Shown: positions 29,435-39,704 of the stretch, in pieces
Layout of the letters: each line of letters begins with the position of its first letter
Numbering within the stretch: position 1 is the stretch's first letter
Origin: Gillisia sp. Hel_I_86
GTDB lineage: Bacteria; Bacteroidota; Bacteroidia; Flavobacteriales; Flavobacteriaceae
Length of the DNA stretch: 64,000 nt
Direction of reading: 5' to 3'
Assembly (NCBI RefSeq): GCF_007827275.1
Contig: NZ_VISE01000001.1
Location: 3,348,001 to 3,412,000, forward strand
Made by a program: the position numbers and the translations under genes
Notes under the pieces: generated by a model
The model's input: the letters and a program-made list of their open reading frames with translations, nothing else
What the model was told of the DNA's origin: nothing
Database searches by the model: none

Positions 29435-30067
29435 ATGAACAATATTGAAGCTTTAAAGTGGAGGTATGCCACTAAAAAATTTGATGAAAACAGGCTCCTT
29501 TCAGAAGATAAAATAGAGATTTTAAAGCATGCCTTTAATTTAACTGCCACTTCTTACGGCTTGCAACCTATTAAAATGGTAATTGTCCATAATAAAGAGC
29601 TTCAGCAAAAACTGGTGTCCTATTCTATGAACCAGCAACAAGTGGCATCTGCCTCCCATGTGTTGGTAATTTGCATTGAACGTGAAATAGGTAGGGAATT
29701 TATAGAGAACTACTTCAAATATGTTCAGAAGGTCCGTGCTACGCCTAACGAGGTCCTTTCTCCATTTAAAGATTTCTTGATAGACGATTTCAAGAATAAA
29801 CATATAGATGAAATTACTTCTTGGGCTACAAATCAGGCATTTTTAGCCATGGGAACCTTGCTTACTGTCTCTGCAACCGAAGCTATAGATGCATGCCCAA
29901 TGGAAGGTTTTGAACCTGATAAATACGATGAAATCCTTGGTTTGGATAAATTGAACCTTAAATCGGTATTGGTGTTGCCAGTTGGATATAGGGCAAAGGA
30001 TGATATGTTTTCTGAATTTAAAAAGGTACGAAGACCAATTTCAGATATTATTATAGAACTGGAATAA
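29435..30067 (+). CDS. NfsB-like NAD(P)H-dependent nitroreductase
   Basis: A 210-residue FMN enzyme. The N-terminal R-Y-A-T-K-K-F-D segment binds FMN phosphate, followed by T-S-Y-G-L-Q-P, with A-C-P-M-E-G-F and P-V-G-Y-R near the C-terminus. This matches the oxygen-insensitive nitroreductase/dihydropteridine reductase group. Start 29435 (M-N-N-I-E-A-L-K-W-R) agrees with the family N-terminus and the -7 box; ATG 29360 would add 25 unlike residues. Confidence 0.88.
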   Translation: MNNIEALKWRYATKKFDENRLLSEDKIEILKHAFNLTATSYGLQPIKMVIVHNKELQQKLVSYSMNQQQVASASHVLVICIEREIGREFIENYFKYVQKVRATPNEVLSPFKDFLIDDFKNKHIDEITSWATNQAFLAMGTLLTVSATEAIDACPMEGFEPDKYDEILGLDKLNLKSVLVLPVGYRAKDDMFSEFKKVRRPISDIIIELE

Positions 30068-30228
30068 ACCAATTTTTTAGTATTCCGGTTAAAGATTAAA
30101 GATCGCTTCTCTGCTAGAGACAAGAACAAAGACTTGACTGGAACTAACTAATAAACATCATGAGATTTAATTTATTATTTAGAGGTCAGTAAGTATGTTC
30201 ATGCCAAAATTATAACGTGTAGTAGGGA

Positions 30229-30400
30229 TGTCAGGTTGAGCGTCCCGATGCCTCGGGAGAAACCTCCTTTTTAAGCTAAAAAGTTCTCGACTGCGCTACC
30301 ATTGACGTGTTTTTATTTATTTGTGGATCCAAGACCCTGAAACCAGTTCAGGGTAACGATGCGGAATTGTCGTCATGCTGAACTTGTTTCAGCATCCCAT
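30229..30400. repeat. Dispersed intergenic repeats in a 607-base gap
   Basis: The gap 30068-30674 contains members of the dispersed repeat: CCCGATGCCTCGGGA (palindromic), CTCGACTGCGCTACC, ACCCTGAAACCAG-TTCAGGGT and GTCATGCTGAACTTG-TTTCAGCAT. No gene or promoter was recognised in the remainder of the gap. Confidence 0.6.
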
Positions 30401-30674
30401 CAGCTTATATAAAAACAAGTCAATTTCCTACGCTGGATAATTTTTTTATCACGGATCTCGAACAGACAAAGCGAGATATTATAACTTTTTGAAAACCAAT
30501 AAAATAAACGATAAAAACCCTATGCAGCTATCTACTGGCCTTTATTGTTATTTTTAAAATGAGTTCTAACAGCCAAAAATAGTATCAGAAACATATTCTT
30601 AAAAACCATACCTGCGTCAAACCATTGCCCGAATCCGATTCTCCTGAAATTCTATTAAACAGTAAAGAAACTAT

Positions 30675-31823
30675 TCAATAAGTTACATATTCCATGATCT
30701 CCAATCCATAGCCTATCATCCCCACACGTTTTGTTTGTTGGGAGTTGGATAATAATTTGATTTTATGGATCTCCAGATCGTGCAAAATTTGTGCCCCTAT
30801 ACCAAAATCTTTATAGTCCATTTTAATCGGTGGGGCTTTAACCTCTCCTTTTTTCTGACGGTCTTTTAACTCTGAAAGCCTATTTAATAAATTAAGTGAT
30901 TGGTTTGCAGGATTAATAAATACAATGGCCCCGCGCCCCTCATCATTTACCGCCTTGAACATATCGTCCAATTTCTTATCGGCATTATTGGTAAGCGTGC
31001 CTAAAATGTCGTTATTGATTAGCGTAGAGTTAACACGTACCAAAATTTCTTCATTGGTTTTCCAAACTCCTTTGGTAAGCGCAATATGTACTTGATTATT
31101 TGTGGTTTGTTTATAGGCCCTTAACCTAAAAGTTCCAAAACGGGTCTGGATATCAAAATCCTCTTTTTTTTCTATCAAGGAATCATGTTGCATCCTATAG
31201 GCCACAAGGTCCTCGATGGAAACCAGTTTAAGATCAAATTTATTGGCAACCTCAATAAGTTGGGGCAATCTAGCCATAGTACCATCTTCATTCATGATTT
31301 CCACGATCACTCCTGCCGGCTGAAATCCTGCTAACCTAGCAAAATCTATAGCGGCTTCGGTATGCCCCGTCCTTCTTAATACGCCACCTTCTTTAGCTTT
31401 TAAAGGGAAAACGTGTCCAGGCCTACTAAGATCGATAGGTTTGGTAGCTGGATCTATCAATGCTTTAATAGTTTTTGCCCTATCGGATGCAGATATTCCC
31501 GTGGTCACTCCATTTCCTTTAAGATCTACGGAAATGGTAAATGCAGTTTCCAAGGGGTCGGTATTATTCCCAACCATCATATCCAACTTCAATTCCTTAC
31601 AATGCTCTTCAGTAATGGGAGCACAAATAAGCCCGCGACCATGAGTGGCCATAAAATTGATCATTTCTGGCGTTACAGCTTCTGTTGCGGCAAGAAAATC
31701 CCCTTCATTCTCCCTATCTATATCATCTACAACAATAATAACCTTGCCCGCCCGGATGTCATCTATGGCTTCTTGGATAGAATGTAATTTTAATTGGTGT
31801 TCGTTTTGGATTGCTTGCGGCAT
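30675..31823 (-). CDS. ribB: 3,4-dihydroxy-2-butanone-4-phosphate synthase with degenerate RibA-like domain
   Basis: About 382 residues. The N-terminal half is a complete RibB: D-D-x-D-R-E-N-E-G-D with the active-site acids, T-H-G-R-G-L-I-C, R-P-G-H-V-F-P and G-H-T-E-A. It forms the four-carbon unit of riboflavin from ribulose 5-phosphate. The C-terminal half resembles GTP cyclohydrolase II but lacks the Cys-x10-Cys-x-Cys zinc cluster and S-R-C-D-C motif; only G-Y-G-L-E-I remains near the end. That half is probably inactive for GTP hydrolysis. ATG 31823 is used because the longer TTG start overlaps the -7 box. Confidence 0.88.
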   Translation of the reverse strand: MPQAIQNEHQLKLHSIQEAIDDIRAGKVIIVVDDIDRENEGDFLAATEAVTPEMINFMATHGRGLICAPITEEHCKELKLDMMVGNNTDPLETAFTISVDLKGNGVTTGISASDRAKTIKALIDPATKPIDLSRPGHVFPLKAKEGGVLRRTGHTEAAIDFARLAGFQPAGVIVEIMNEDGTMARLPQLIEVANKFDLKLVSIEDLVAYRMQHDSLIEKKEDFDIQTRFGTFRLRAYKQTTNNQVHIALTKGVWKTNEEILVRVNSTLINNDILGTLTNNADKKLDDMFKAVNDEGRGAIVFINPANQSLNLLNRLSELKDRQKKGEVKAPPIKMDYKDFGIGAQILHDLEIHKIKLLSNSQQTKRVGMIGYGLEIMEYVTY

Positions 31824-31847
31824 AATATTGGTTTCTTGTTCAGGCTG

Positions 31848-31855
31848 CAAAGATA
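31848..31855 (-). promoter_or_regulatory. -7 box of ribB
   Basis: Minus strand TATCTTTG, a TAnnTTTG match, between the lptF/G stop and the ribB ATG. It gives ribB a promoter of its own despite following the ftsK-lolA-lptF/G run. Confidence 0.5.
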
Positions 31856-31861
31856 TTTAAT

Positions 31862-33304
31862 CTATTTTGTTTCCGTCTTACTCCTGAAGAGTTTTTTAAT
31901 AAGTCGATTAAGTGGAGCCGTGAAGTTGCCAAATGCTAAAAGACCTTGATCTGTAGTTGCCCTATATGTGAAAAAGATCCCTAATGGCAACATGATTAAG
32001 GTTGAAAGCCATGAAGCCAGAAACGGACTCATACTTCCATCTTCCGCGCTGTTTTTAGCAAAAATTCCGATAAAGTGATAGGTAAGGAAAATTAAAATGG
32101 CAACTACCATTGGCAGTCCCATCCCACCTTTTCTTATTATTGCACCTAGTGGGGCACCAACAAAGAACAAGACAATACATGCTACCCCCAGTACATATTT
32201 TTCGTGCAGGGCGATCTCAAATTTATTGAGTTGTCTTGTGCTGTTCTTGAATTCCTGTTTTTTAATGGTAACATTGGAGAGGGCTGCATTCACAGATCCT
32301 AGAGAAAGATCTACTATTTGCAATGCGTTCTTGTTATTGTATAATTCGAGGATGGAGTCATCAAAATTGGCAATGGAATCTTTAGCCTTGTAATTGGATG
32401 CAAAATAGGTTGCACCAGTTCGGCTATAAATAACCTCGGCAAACTTATTCAATTCTTGATTGTAGGAAGTGGAGAAGGAATCTATACTCTGTGAAAGCTC
32501 TCCGATCTTCAGCATATTTTGGGAGTTTCTGTAGTTCTCATCATCCAGATCTACATCATTGAAATTGGAAAGATCTATATTGATTATATATTCCTTGAAA
32601 TAACTTTTAGCGAAAGGTTTGTTCTTCCGTTTAGAAGGATCCTTCTGCGGAATTTCATCATAATAATTGCCGTCTTTTAAAATAAGGGAGAGCACTTCAG
32701 AATTTGTGCTTCCTACCAATTCTCCTTCAGTAGCTTTTATAACTGTGAGATTTCCACCTCTTGCAGATTTTTGATGGATAATTACATTCTTTAGATACTG
32801 GTCGTTGTCACCGGTTTTTTCATCTACCTTGATGTTAAAATCTTGAATGTCGTTAAAAACCCCTTCAGAAATTGCCATTGTTGGCTTTAACTGCGCAATA
32901 TTTTTTCTAAGATTGATGGATTTAAATTCGGCAGCAGGAATTACATTGTTGGAAAAGAAGAACGCAACAAAGCTTATAAAAACAATAAAAACGGTAAGAC
33001 CTTTCATCGCTCTTTGCAGGGAGATCCCTGAAGATTTCATGGCGGCAAATTCATAATTTTCAGCAAAACTTCCAAAGGTCATAATGGAAGTAAGCAAAAT
33101 GGTAAGCGGTAGCACCAAGGGCACTAGTTTTGGGGAAAAATAAAGCAGGAATTTTAGAATAATTCCTGCGTCCAAATCTTTTCCGGCGAGTTCACCTATG
33201 TACAACCAAATGGTTTGAAGCACAAAAATGAACATTAGAATGATAAAAACAACAAAAAATGTTTTTAGGTAACTTACCAATATGTACCGGTCCAGTATTT
33301 TCAA
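31862..33304 (-). CDS. LptF/LptG-family permease
   Basis: A 480-residue YjgP/YjgQ-type inner-membrane protein: three N-terminal and three C-terminal transmembrane helices around a periplasmic beta-jellyroll (about residues 110-365). The opening I-L-D-R-Y-I-L-x-x-Y-L-K-T-F is characteristic. It is part of the Lpt machine moving lipopolysaccharide to the outer membrane. Whether it corresponds to LptF or LptG is not resolved. It follows lolA by one base, clearly co-transcribed. Confidence 0.92.
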   Translation of the reverse strand: MKILDRYILVSYLKTFFVVFIILMFIFVLQTIWLYIGELAGKDLDAGIILKFLLYFSPKLVPLVLPLTILLTSIMTFGSFAENYEFAAMKSSGISLQRAMKGLTVFIVFISFVAFFFSNNVIPAAEFKSINLRKNIAQLKPTMAISEGVFNDIQDFNIKVDEKTGDNDQYLKNVIIHQKSARGGNLTVIKATEGELVGSTNSEVLSLILKDGNYYDEIPQKDPSKRKNKPFAKSYFKEYIINIDLSNFNDVDLDDENYRNSQNMLKIGELSQSIDSFSTSYNQELNKFAEVIYSRTGATYFASNYKAKDSIANFDDSILELYNNKNALQIVDLSLGSVNAALSNVTIKKQEFKNSTRQLNKFEIALHEKYVLGVACIVLFFVGAPLGAIIRKGGMGLPMVVAILIFLTYHFIGIFAKNSAEDGSMSPFLASWLSTLIMLPLGIFFTYRATTDQGLLAFGNFTAPLNRLIKKLFRSKTETK

Positions 33305-33305
33305 C

Positions 33306-33950
33306 TTAATCTAATCTATTGATATAAAAATCTTTATATCGTCCTTCATTAAAAGTGAACAAGCCTTTTGCCAAGGGCTGATTGGTTTTGAAACTTTTTA
33401 CTGTAATGGTGATCTTTGTTCCGTTATCCTGCGTTTGAATTAAATTATAGATATGCTTGGTTTGACTATCTATACCCAGTAAAATGTTCTTCACATCGGC
33501 CTTGCTGTCCATTGGGGTTAACTTAACATATTGGATTTGCCTACCTTTCACATCTTGGGTAATATCCCATTTGTAAGTATACCCTTCTTCGTAAAAAGAG
33601 AACATTTTAGAAGGCGTAATGTTATTGTCATCTTCCTCCACGTAATTCGAAATGTTGATTTCTTGATCTTCTGGGATAATGGTGTAAATTTTCTTGCCAT
33701 CGAATAATTGGGTGGTCCCCATTAAATTCAAAACATACTTATTGCCATTAATACTAACATCACCCCGGGTTTCTTGACTTACGCTCTCTGCGGTATTTTC
33801 TAAAGAATATTTAAAGTCGATCACCATGTTGTCATAGGCTTTTACCTTAGAGGATACTTCGCTCAATAATTTTTTTGCTTTTGCAGATTCCTGTGCATTC
33901 ATAGCGAAAACGCTGAACAAGGCAATCATTACAATACTTAATCTTTTCAT
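33306..33950 (-). CDS. lolA: LolA-like outer-membrane lipoprotein carrier
   Basis: A 214-residue periplasmic protein. Start ATG 33950 gives a signal peptide (M-K-R-L-S-I-V-M-I-A, ending F-A-M-N-A-Q); an upstream in-frame start at 33977 overlaps the ftsK stop and would bury it. The beta-sheet half-barrel with D-G-K-K-I-Y and K-M-F-S-F-Y fits LolA, which shuttles lipoproteins across the periplasm. Operon context between ftsK and lptF/G supports an envelope role. Confidence 0.88.
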   Translation of the reverse strand: MKRLSIVMIALFSVFAMNAQESAKAKKLLSEVSSKVKAYDNMVIDFKYSLENTAESVSQETRGDVSINGNKYVLNLMGTTQLFDGKKIYTIIPEDQEINISNYVEEDDNNITPSKMFSFYEEGYTYKWDITQDVKGRQIQYVKLTPMDSKADVKNILLGIDSQTKHIYNLIQTQDNGTKITITVKSFKTNQPLAKGLFTFNEGRYKDFYINRLD

Positions 33951-33973
33951 TTTTAATTTTTTAATGTTGTGTC

Positions 33974-36328
33974 TCAATCGTTTAATAGTTGGTCTAAAGA
34001 GACGAGATCTGTCACCAAAACCTGGCGGGCTTTACTTCCTTCAAAAGGGCCTACAACCCCGGCAGCTTCTAATTGATCTATAATTCTTCCTGCACGGTTA
34101 TAGCCCAGCTTCAATTTTCGTTGTAATAAAGAAGCAGAACCTTGTTGCGCAATTACTATAACTTCTGCGGCTTCCCGGAACAATTTATCTCGCTCGCTTA
34201 CATCTATATCAAGTCCTGTGCCACTCTCTGCATCCTCATATTCCGGGAGTAAATGGGCATCGGGATAGGCTTTTTGAGAACCAATAAATTCTGTGATTTT
34301 ATCAACTTCTGGAGTATCCACAAAAGCACATTGAATACGAACCAGATCATTCCCTTGTGTAAACAACATATCTCCCCGACCAATTAACTGATCGGCTCCT
34401 TGACTATCCAAAATAGTTCTGGAATCTATTTTAGAAGTTACCCTAAATGCAATTCTAGCTGGGAAATTGGCTTTTATAATCCCTGTGATAACGTTTACAG
34501 AAGGTCGCTGGGTAGCGATAATCAAGTGGATCCCAATGGCACGGGCCAATTGTGCTAACCTGGCGATAGGCGTTTCCACTTCTTTTCCCGCTGTCATAAT
34601 AAGATCGGCGAATTCATCGATAACCAGGACGATATATGGAAGAAATTTATGTCCGTTCTCCGGGTTTAGTTTTCGTGACTTGAATTTTACGTTGTATTCT
34701 TTGATATTTCGGACCATCGCATCTTTTAGAAGATTGTAACGATCGTCCATTTCTATACATAACGAATTAAGCGTAGCAATTACCTTGGAATTATCTGTGA
34801 TAATGGCATCTTCCGATCCCGGGAGCTTTGCAAGGTAATGACGTTCAATTTTATTGAAGAGGGTAAGTTCTACTTTCTTTGGATCTACCAAGACAAACTT
34901 CACTTCTGCCGGATGCTTGCAGTAGAGCAGGGAGGTTAAAATAGCGTTCAGCCCAACAGATTTTCCTTGCCCCGTGGCTCCAGCCATCAATAAGTGGGGC
35001 ATTTTGGCAAGATCCACCACAAAGGTTTCATTGGAAATGGATTTTCCCAATGCCATTGGCAGTTCCATTTCGGCATTTTGGAATTTAGGGGAAGCGATCA
35101 CAGAGCGCATTGAAACAATCGTGGCATTTTTATTTGGTACTTCAATACCAATGGTTCCTTTTCCTGGAATAGGTGCGATAATTCGAATTCCGAGGGCCGC
35201 AAGGGAAAGTGCAATATCATCTTCCAGGTTTTTGATCTTGGAGATACGAATTCCCGCTTCGGGAACTATTTCGTATAAGGTAACCGTTGGCCCTACCGTT
35301 GCTTTTATGTGGGCTATCTCGATCTTGTAATTCTTAAGCGTAGAAACAATGGTGTTTTTATTAGCTTCCAGCTCTTCCTGATCTACGGTGATCCCACCAC
35401 CTCCGGCATTGTAATCTTTCAGTAAATCTATGGTAGGCCATTTGTAATTTTTAAGCTCTAAAGTTGGATCGAATTCCCCAAAATCTTTAACCAATTTACT
35501 GCTTAGCGTGTCTTCAACTTCTTCCTCCTCCACTGTTTCAATTTCCATTTGCACGTCTTCATCTATAGCAACTTTTTTGGAAGCAGGAGGAGTATTGATA
35601 GTTAATGGGGTAGGAGTGGATTTATCTTGTATAGTTGAAGTTTCATTTTTCGGAATCACTTTGGATATCCAATCTTCTTCCTCGTGTGTCTTATTTATAG
35701 GAGTACCTGAAGTTTCAAAATCTTCTTTTATTTCTTGCTTTTTCGAATTTACGAATGAAGCTATTAATTCAGGAGTAATCTTTAACCTAAAAACCAAATA
35801 AGCAATTAGTATAAATGTTAGCAAGAGGGAGGTTCCTATTAAACCTATATAATCTTGTAGGTAGTCATTGATTTCAAACCCAACCCGGCCGCCCAACATG
35901 GCGTTCTTTTCAGCAAAAAAACCGAAAAATACTGCCCACCAGATCATCATTAACAATCCCCAAAACCAAAACTTAAAAAGATTTTTCAGTTTAAAATCAA
36001 AGAAAAGATAAACCCCGGTAAGTGTTACCAAACCAGCTAGTATAAATGCTGCAAGTCCAAAACCATTAAAAATAAAGAAATCACTGATGCTTGCACCAAA
36101 CTTGCTCATCCAATTTTTAGCTACCAGCTCCCGATTGCTAAAATCCTGAAGTGTACTTTGATCTGCCTGCCAATTAAATAAAAAGGAAATAAACGCAATA
36201 AGTAGGGCAATTCCCAATAGCATTAGAAAGCTGCCCAAAACCACTTTTTGTTGCCTGGAAAATTTAAATCCAGGCTTTTTGATCTTCGTATTTTTAGTTT
36301 TTCTGGTCGAGGCTTTTTTCTTGGCCAT
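33974..36328 (-). CDS. ftsK: DNA translocase FtsK
   Basis: The 784-residue protein pumps chromosome ends to the daughter cells at division. It has a K/R-rich N-terminus, four transmembrane helices (about residues 25-180), an acidic linker, and the RecA-like motor with Walker A G-A-T-G-Q-G-K-S-V and Walker B V-L-V-I-D-E-F-A-D. The C-terminal gamma winged helix (L-Q-R-K-L-K-L-G-Y-N-R-A) recognises polar DNA motifs. It heads the run to lolA and lptF/G. Confidence 0.96.
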   Translation of the reverse strand: MAKKKASTRKTKNTKIKKPGFKFSRQQKVVLGSFLMLLGIALLIAFISFLFNWQADQSTLQDFSNRELVAKNWMSKFGASISDFFIFNGFGLAAFILAGLVTLTGVYLFFDFKLKNLFKFWFWGLLMMIWWAVFFGFFAEKNAMLGGRVGFEINDYLQDYIGLIGTSLLLTFILIAYLVFRLKITPELIASFVNSKKQEIKEDFETSGTPINKTHEEEDWISKVIPKNETSTIQDKSTPTPLTINTPPASKKVAIDEDVQMEIETVEEEEVEDTLSSKLVKDFGEFDPTLELKNYKWPTIDLLKDYNAGGGGITVDQEELEANKNTIVSTLKNYKIEIAHIKATVGPTVTLYEIVPEAGIRISKIKNLEDDIALSLAALGIRIIAPIPGKGTIGIEVPNKNATIVSMRSVIASPKFQNAEMELPMALGKSISNETFVVDLAKMPHLLMAGATGQGKSVGLNAILTSLLYCKHPAEVKFVLVDPKKVELTLFNKIERHYLAKLPGSEDAIITDNSKVIATLNSLCIEMDDRYNLLKDAMVRNIKEYNVKFKSRKLNPENGHKFLPYIVLVIDEFADLIMTAGKEVETPIARLAQLARAIGIHLIIATQRPSVNVITGIIKANFPARIAFRVTSKIDSRTILDSQGADQLIGRGDMLFTQGNDLVRIQCAFVDTPEVDKITEFIGSQKAYPDAHLLPEYEDAESGTGLDIDVSERDKLFREAAEVIVIAQQGSASLLQRKLKLGYNRAGRIIDQLEAAGVVGPFEGSKARQVLVTDLVSLDQLLND

Positions 36329-36711
36329 AAATTCTCAAGGGAGTTTGTGCAAAAATACAAATTAGCAAGTGTCTAATATAAAGAATCGGATTTCAATATT
36401 AACAATTAGGCATTTTAACTTTTATAAAATCAAATCTAAGGATTTTATTCTTTAAAATGTGGAAAGCCATATTCTATAAGCTAATAGGTTAGCATGTAAA
36501 TAGTATTCGCGGTTTTATTGATTTTGGGCACATTGTCACGAATTCACAAATAATTTTTCGGAATTTTCGAAATCAACGTTTCGGGAATGTGTGATCAATG
36601 GTCCTATTTATTTTCTTGTACTAAACCAAGTAGTTATCGGGACAGATTAACGAAAAAGCGGAATATAGCTGGTTAAAATAATTGCTGACACGAAACTGGA
36701 CAAACAGGAAA
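36329..36711. other. Intergenic region of 383 bases
   Basis: AT-rich, between ftsK and the porin-like gene. It contains no ORF, hairpin with T-run or known repeat that I could support. The ftsK promoter must lie at its left end, but no clear box was seen. Confidence 0.5.
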
Positions 36712-37560
36712 TTAGTTATAGACTAAAGAAATTCCGGCTACTACAAAATTTCGCCCAAATATTTCAGTGTTTTCTGATGCTGCATTATAGATATATTTTA
36801 AATTGAGTGGAACGTTGAAATCATTGTTTAAATTGAATTCCCTTGCTAGTGCGACTCCTAGGTTAATAAAAGAAACCTTATCGAAATCTGCATATTCATA
36901 ATATTCAGCTTTATTGTTGAGAACGGCTCCTGCAAAAGGGTTTACTTCAATTTCTGCCAGCACATCCTCAAAATAATAGTTTAGCTCTACATAGGTTGTA
37001 AAGTTTTGTTTCGGATTTTCCTCATTGGCATTATATCTATAGTCGTTCCCGGCAACGAAAGTGCTAATGGAGGCTTCCAATGGTAGCCAGATTTCAGAAA
37101 AATCCAGCACTAAAATAGCATCGATCGTTTGTACAGCATCGTCACGAAAATTAAAGAAATTGGTGTTTTCCCCTTCAAATTTTTCTATGGAAGGATAGTA
37201 ATAATCCCAAAACTCAATAGAAATAAAATTATTTAGTGCGTAACTAATTCCTAGATCAAACTCTTGATAGGCACGTGGGGTTAGTTCGTCAGTCTCGTAA
37301 TAGGGACCTTGAAAATTGGTGGTTGCCCAAGCTCCAATGCTCAAGTTTTCGGTAATTGTATAAGTGACTCCAGGTTGAACAGCAACATACTTGCCACCAT
37401 AGGATTGCCCCCTCCAAATGTATTGATTGAGGATATCTATTTGAGCGCTAAAACTTGATTGTCTTTCAACTTTATTGGTGTCTATAGCACTCTCTTGCTT
37501 TTGTGCATTTAGTAATTCAATAAAATTAAATGTAACTAGAAATAGCAGGGTGTTTTTCAT
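36712..37560 (-). CDS. TorF-like putative outer-membrane beta-barrel protein
   Basis: A 282-residue protein with a signal peptide (ending L-L-N-A-Q). The mature protein alternates aromatic and polar residues as in beta-barrel strands. The N-terminal D-I-L-N-Q-Y-I-W-R-G-Q-S matches the x-x-Y-x-W-R-G-x-S motif of TorF-family putative porins, and the last strand ends in Val-Tyr-Asn. It follows the hybrid kinase gene by 14 bases on the same strand, so the two may be co-transcribed and functionally linked. Confidence 0.7.
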   Translation of the reverse strand: MKNTLLFLVTFNFIELLNAQKQESAIDTNKVERQSSFSAQIDILNQYIWRGQSYGGKYVAVQPGVTYTITENLSIGAWATTNFQGPYYETDELTPRAYQEFDLGISYALNNFISIEFWDYYYPSIEKFEGENTNFFNFRDDAVQTIDAILVLDFSEIWLPLEASISTFVAGNDYRYNANEENPKQNFTTYVELNYYFEDVLAEIEVNPFAGAVLNNKAEYYEYADFDKVSFINLGVALAREFNLNNDFNVPLNLKYIYNAASENTEIFGRNFVVAGISLVYN

Positions 37561-37574
37561 AGGGATTTGTGGGC

Positions 37575-39704
37575 TTAATTTTTGGGGATGCGCAATAAAA
37601 TTTCATTTATAATATTAAACAGGAGTTCTTTTTGTAAAGGTTTTTTAAGATATCCATAAAAACCTGCTTCTTTGATTTCTGCCTTTATTTCTTCAGAAAC
37701 AAACGCAGTATGGGCTATTATGGGCAAGTCTGGTCTACTTGTTTTAATTTTTTTTGTGGCTTCAAAACCGTTCATCCCGGGCATTTTTATATCCATCAAA
37801 ACCATATCGATTTCCGGTGTGTTCAAGCATATCTCTACTGCCTCAAGGCCATTTGCTGCTCGAATAACATTGTGGTTTTTGGATTTTATAAGTTTATTAA
37901 CCAATAAAAAATTGATATTGTCATCTTCAGCCACTAGAATTGAACCAATTGATTTTTTATTGCTTTCAACAAAATTAACATGGGATATTTCAGGGACATT
38001 TCCATTTAATTTGTCAAACCGCAGCGGTAATGTAAAGGTGAAAGTGGATCCTTTTTTAAATTCGGATTGTAAACTCAAATCTCCCCCCATCATCTCCACA
38101 TAGGCTTTGGAAATGGCCAATCCCAATCCCAATCCGCTTTTAAATTCTGAAGATTTATGTTCTAACTTGCTGAACCGATCAAAAATCAACTTCTGATCGT
38201 CTTGATGAATTCCTTGCCCTGAATCTTCTACGGTAAAAACCAGTTTATTTTTTAAAGTATCAACCGTATAGCCAAACTTTATAAAACCATGATCTGTAAA
38301 TTTTATAGCATTGGTAAGCAAATTGGTGATAATCTGTTTAAGCTTTGTAATATCCACCATCACCTCTTTTTCAAACGGGATTTTGGGAAGGTCCAGTTGA
38401 AAATCAACCTGCTTGTTTTTGTCGATGGTGATTTTTACCGAATCATAAATTTCCCTAAGAGTATCTTGTAAATTTACGGGAGCATAATTAGGTGCTATTT
38501 GGTCTGAATCAATTTTAGACATTTCTATAAGATCGTCTATAATTAGCACTAGATTTTCCCCGCTCTTTCCTATGATTTCTATATAATCCAAGCGCTCTTT
38601 TTTAGATATACCAGGGTCTTTAAGCAAATCTGAAAAGCCTAAAACCGCATTCATTGGAGTTCTAATTTCGTGGGACAGGTTGGTTAAAAATGCCATTTTT
38701 AATCTGTCCCCCTCCTCAGCTTTGTTCTTCGCTTTTATAAGCGCTTCATTTTGTTTATTGTTTTTATCAAATAACTCCCCAATATGGCCAAATTCCCCAG
38801 GTATTTTCTTTAACTCTTTAAGTGCTTTTTTATCTTTTTTTCCGAGAATTCTTTTTATTAAAGACAAGGGTTTATATATCCATTTTTTAAAAAAGAATAG
38901 GATTACTAAGAGGTTGACAAAAAATATGATAATAGTAAGATATAATATGTTCTTGATGATATCAGAATGGATATTGATTGGCCTCGAAAAAACAATTCTT
39001 GTAATTTGTTTATGGTCCCAATTAAATAAAGGGATCGTAGCAGTAATTGCCTCATGGTGGCCAACCTTGTTGGTAGCGGGGTCGTTTTGTGATAAATATA
39101 CGGTTGCACCGCTAATTTGCTCTAAATTTTTAAGGTATTCCTTATCCAAAAGTCGGCTAATTACGAAGTAACCGGAAGGTTCAGTTTTTGTTTTTTCAGG
39201 ATCGTTGGAAGGATGTACCGTGGCCCCCATAACTTCCATCACTCCTTCGGGAAGCAGTATAAAGAATTTCAGGAATCTATTTTTATTAATTAATGGAAAT
39301 ACAGATGGGGGAATATAGTTTTCTGAAGCGATATTACTGGTAGATTGGCTTCTAATCAATTCCTTATCTAAGTTATATACTGCCACATAATCTATATCAT
39401 AAAAATCAATTACCGTAGCCACAGATCCATCAAACCATTCTGCATCTGGATTATTGAAAAAATCAACAAAATCATCCCAAAAAGTGTAATCCATGATGGT
39501 GGAAAGCAAGGGTTCCGATTTAAGTTCAAAAAGGATATTAACTTGATTGTCCAATTGTTCTTTGGCATCATTGTTAACTTGGGATTCATGCCTATTTATA
39601 TAGTAATAAAGGGAAATGAATAAAACCGAAAATAGACCGGTTAGTATTACAGTTAAAACAATAAGCTTTTTATAGGTGCTAAAAGAAATATTCTTTTTTC
39701 GCAT
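37575..39704 (-). CDS. CHASE4-type hybrid sensor histidine kinase/response regulator
   Basis: A 709-residue membrane kinase: transmembrane helix 1 (13-33), periplasmic CHASE4-like sensor (about 45-245), transmembrane helix 2 (253-271), DHp with phospho-acceptor H345 in S-H-E-I-R-T-P, catalytic domain with N-box L-L-T-N-A-I-K-F and G-boxes D-S-G-Q-G-I and G-L-G-L-G-L-A, then a receiver with the acceptor Asp in L-M-D-I-K-M-P and the lysine in L-K-K-P-L. A DNA-binding output is missing, so signal passes by phosphorelay or interaction. Confidence 0.93.
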   Translation of the reverse strand: MRKKNISFSTYKKLIVLTVILTGLFSVLFISLYYYINRHESQVNNDAKEQLDNQVNILFELKSEPLLSTIMDYTFWDDFVDFFNNPDAEWFDGSVATVIDFYDIDYVAVYNLDKELIRSQSTSNIASENYIPPSVFPLINKNRFLKFFILLPEGVMEVMGATVHPSNDPEKTKTEPSGYFVISRLLDKEYLKNLEQISGATVYLSQNDPATNKVGHHEAITATIPLFNWDHKQITRIVFSRPINIHSDIIKNILYLTIIIFFVNLLVILFFFKKWIYKPLSLIKRILGKKDKKALKELKKIPGEFGHIGELFDKNNKQNEALIKAKNKAEEGDRLKMAFLTNLSHEIRTPMNAVLGFSDLLKDPGISKKERLDYIEIIGKSGENLVLIIDDLIEMSKIDSDQIAPNYAPVNLQDTLREIYDSVKITIDKNKQVDFQLDLPKIPFEKEVMVDITKLKQIITNLLTNAIKFTDHGFIKFGYTVDTLKNKLVFTVEDSGQGIHQDDQKLIFDRFSKLEHKSSEFKSGLGLGLAISKAYVEMMGGDLSLQSEFKKGSTFTFTLPLRFDKLNGNVPEISHVNFVESNKKSIGSILVAEDDNINFLLVNKLIKSKNHNVIRAANGLEAVEICLNTPEIDMVLMDIKMPGMNGFEATKKIKTSRPDLPIIAHTAFVSEEIKAEIKEAGFYGYLKKPLQKELLFNIINEILLRIPKN

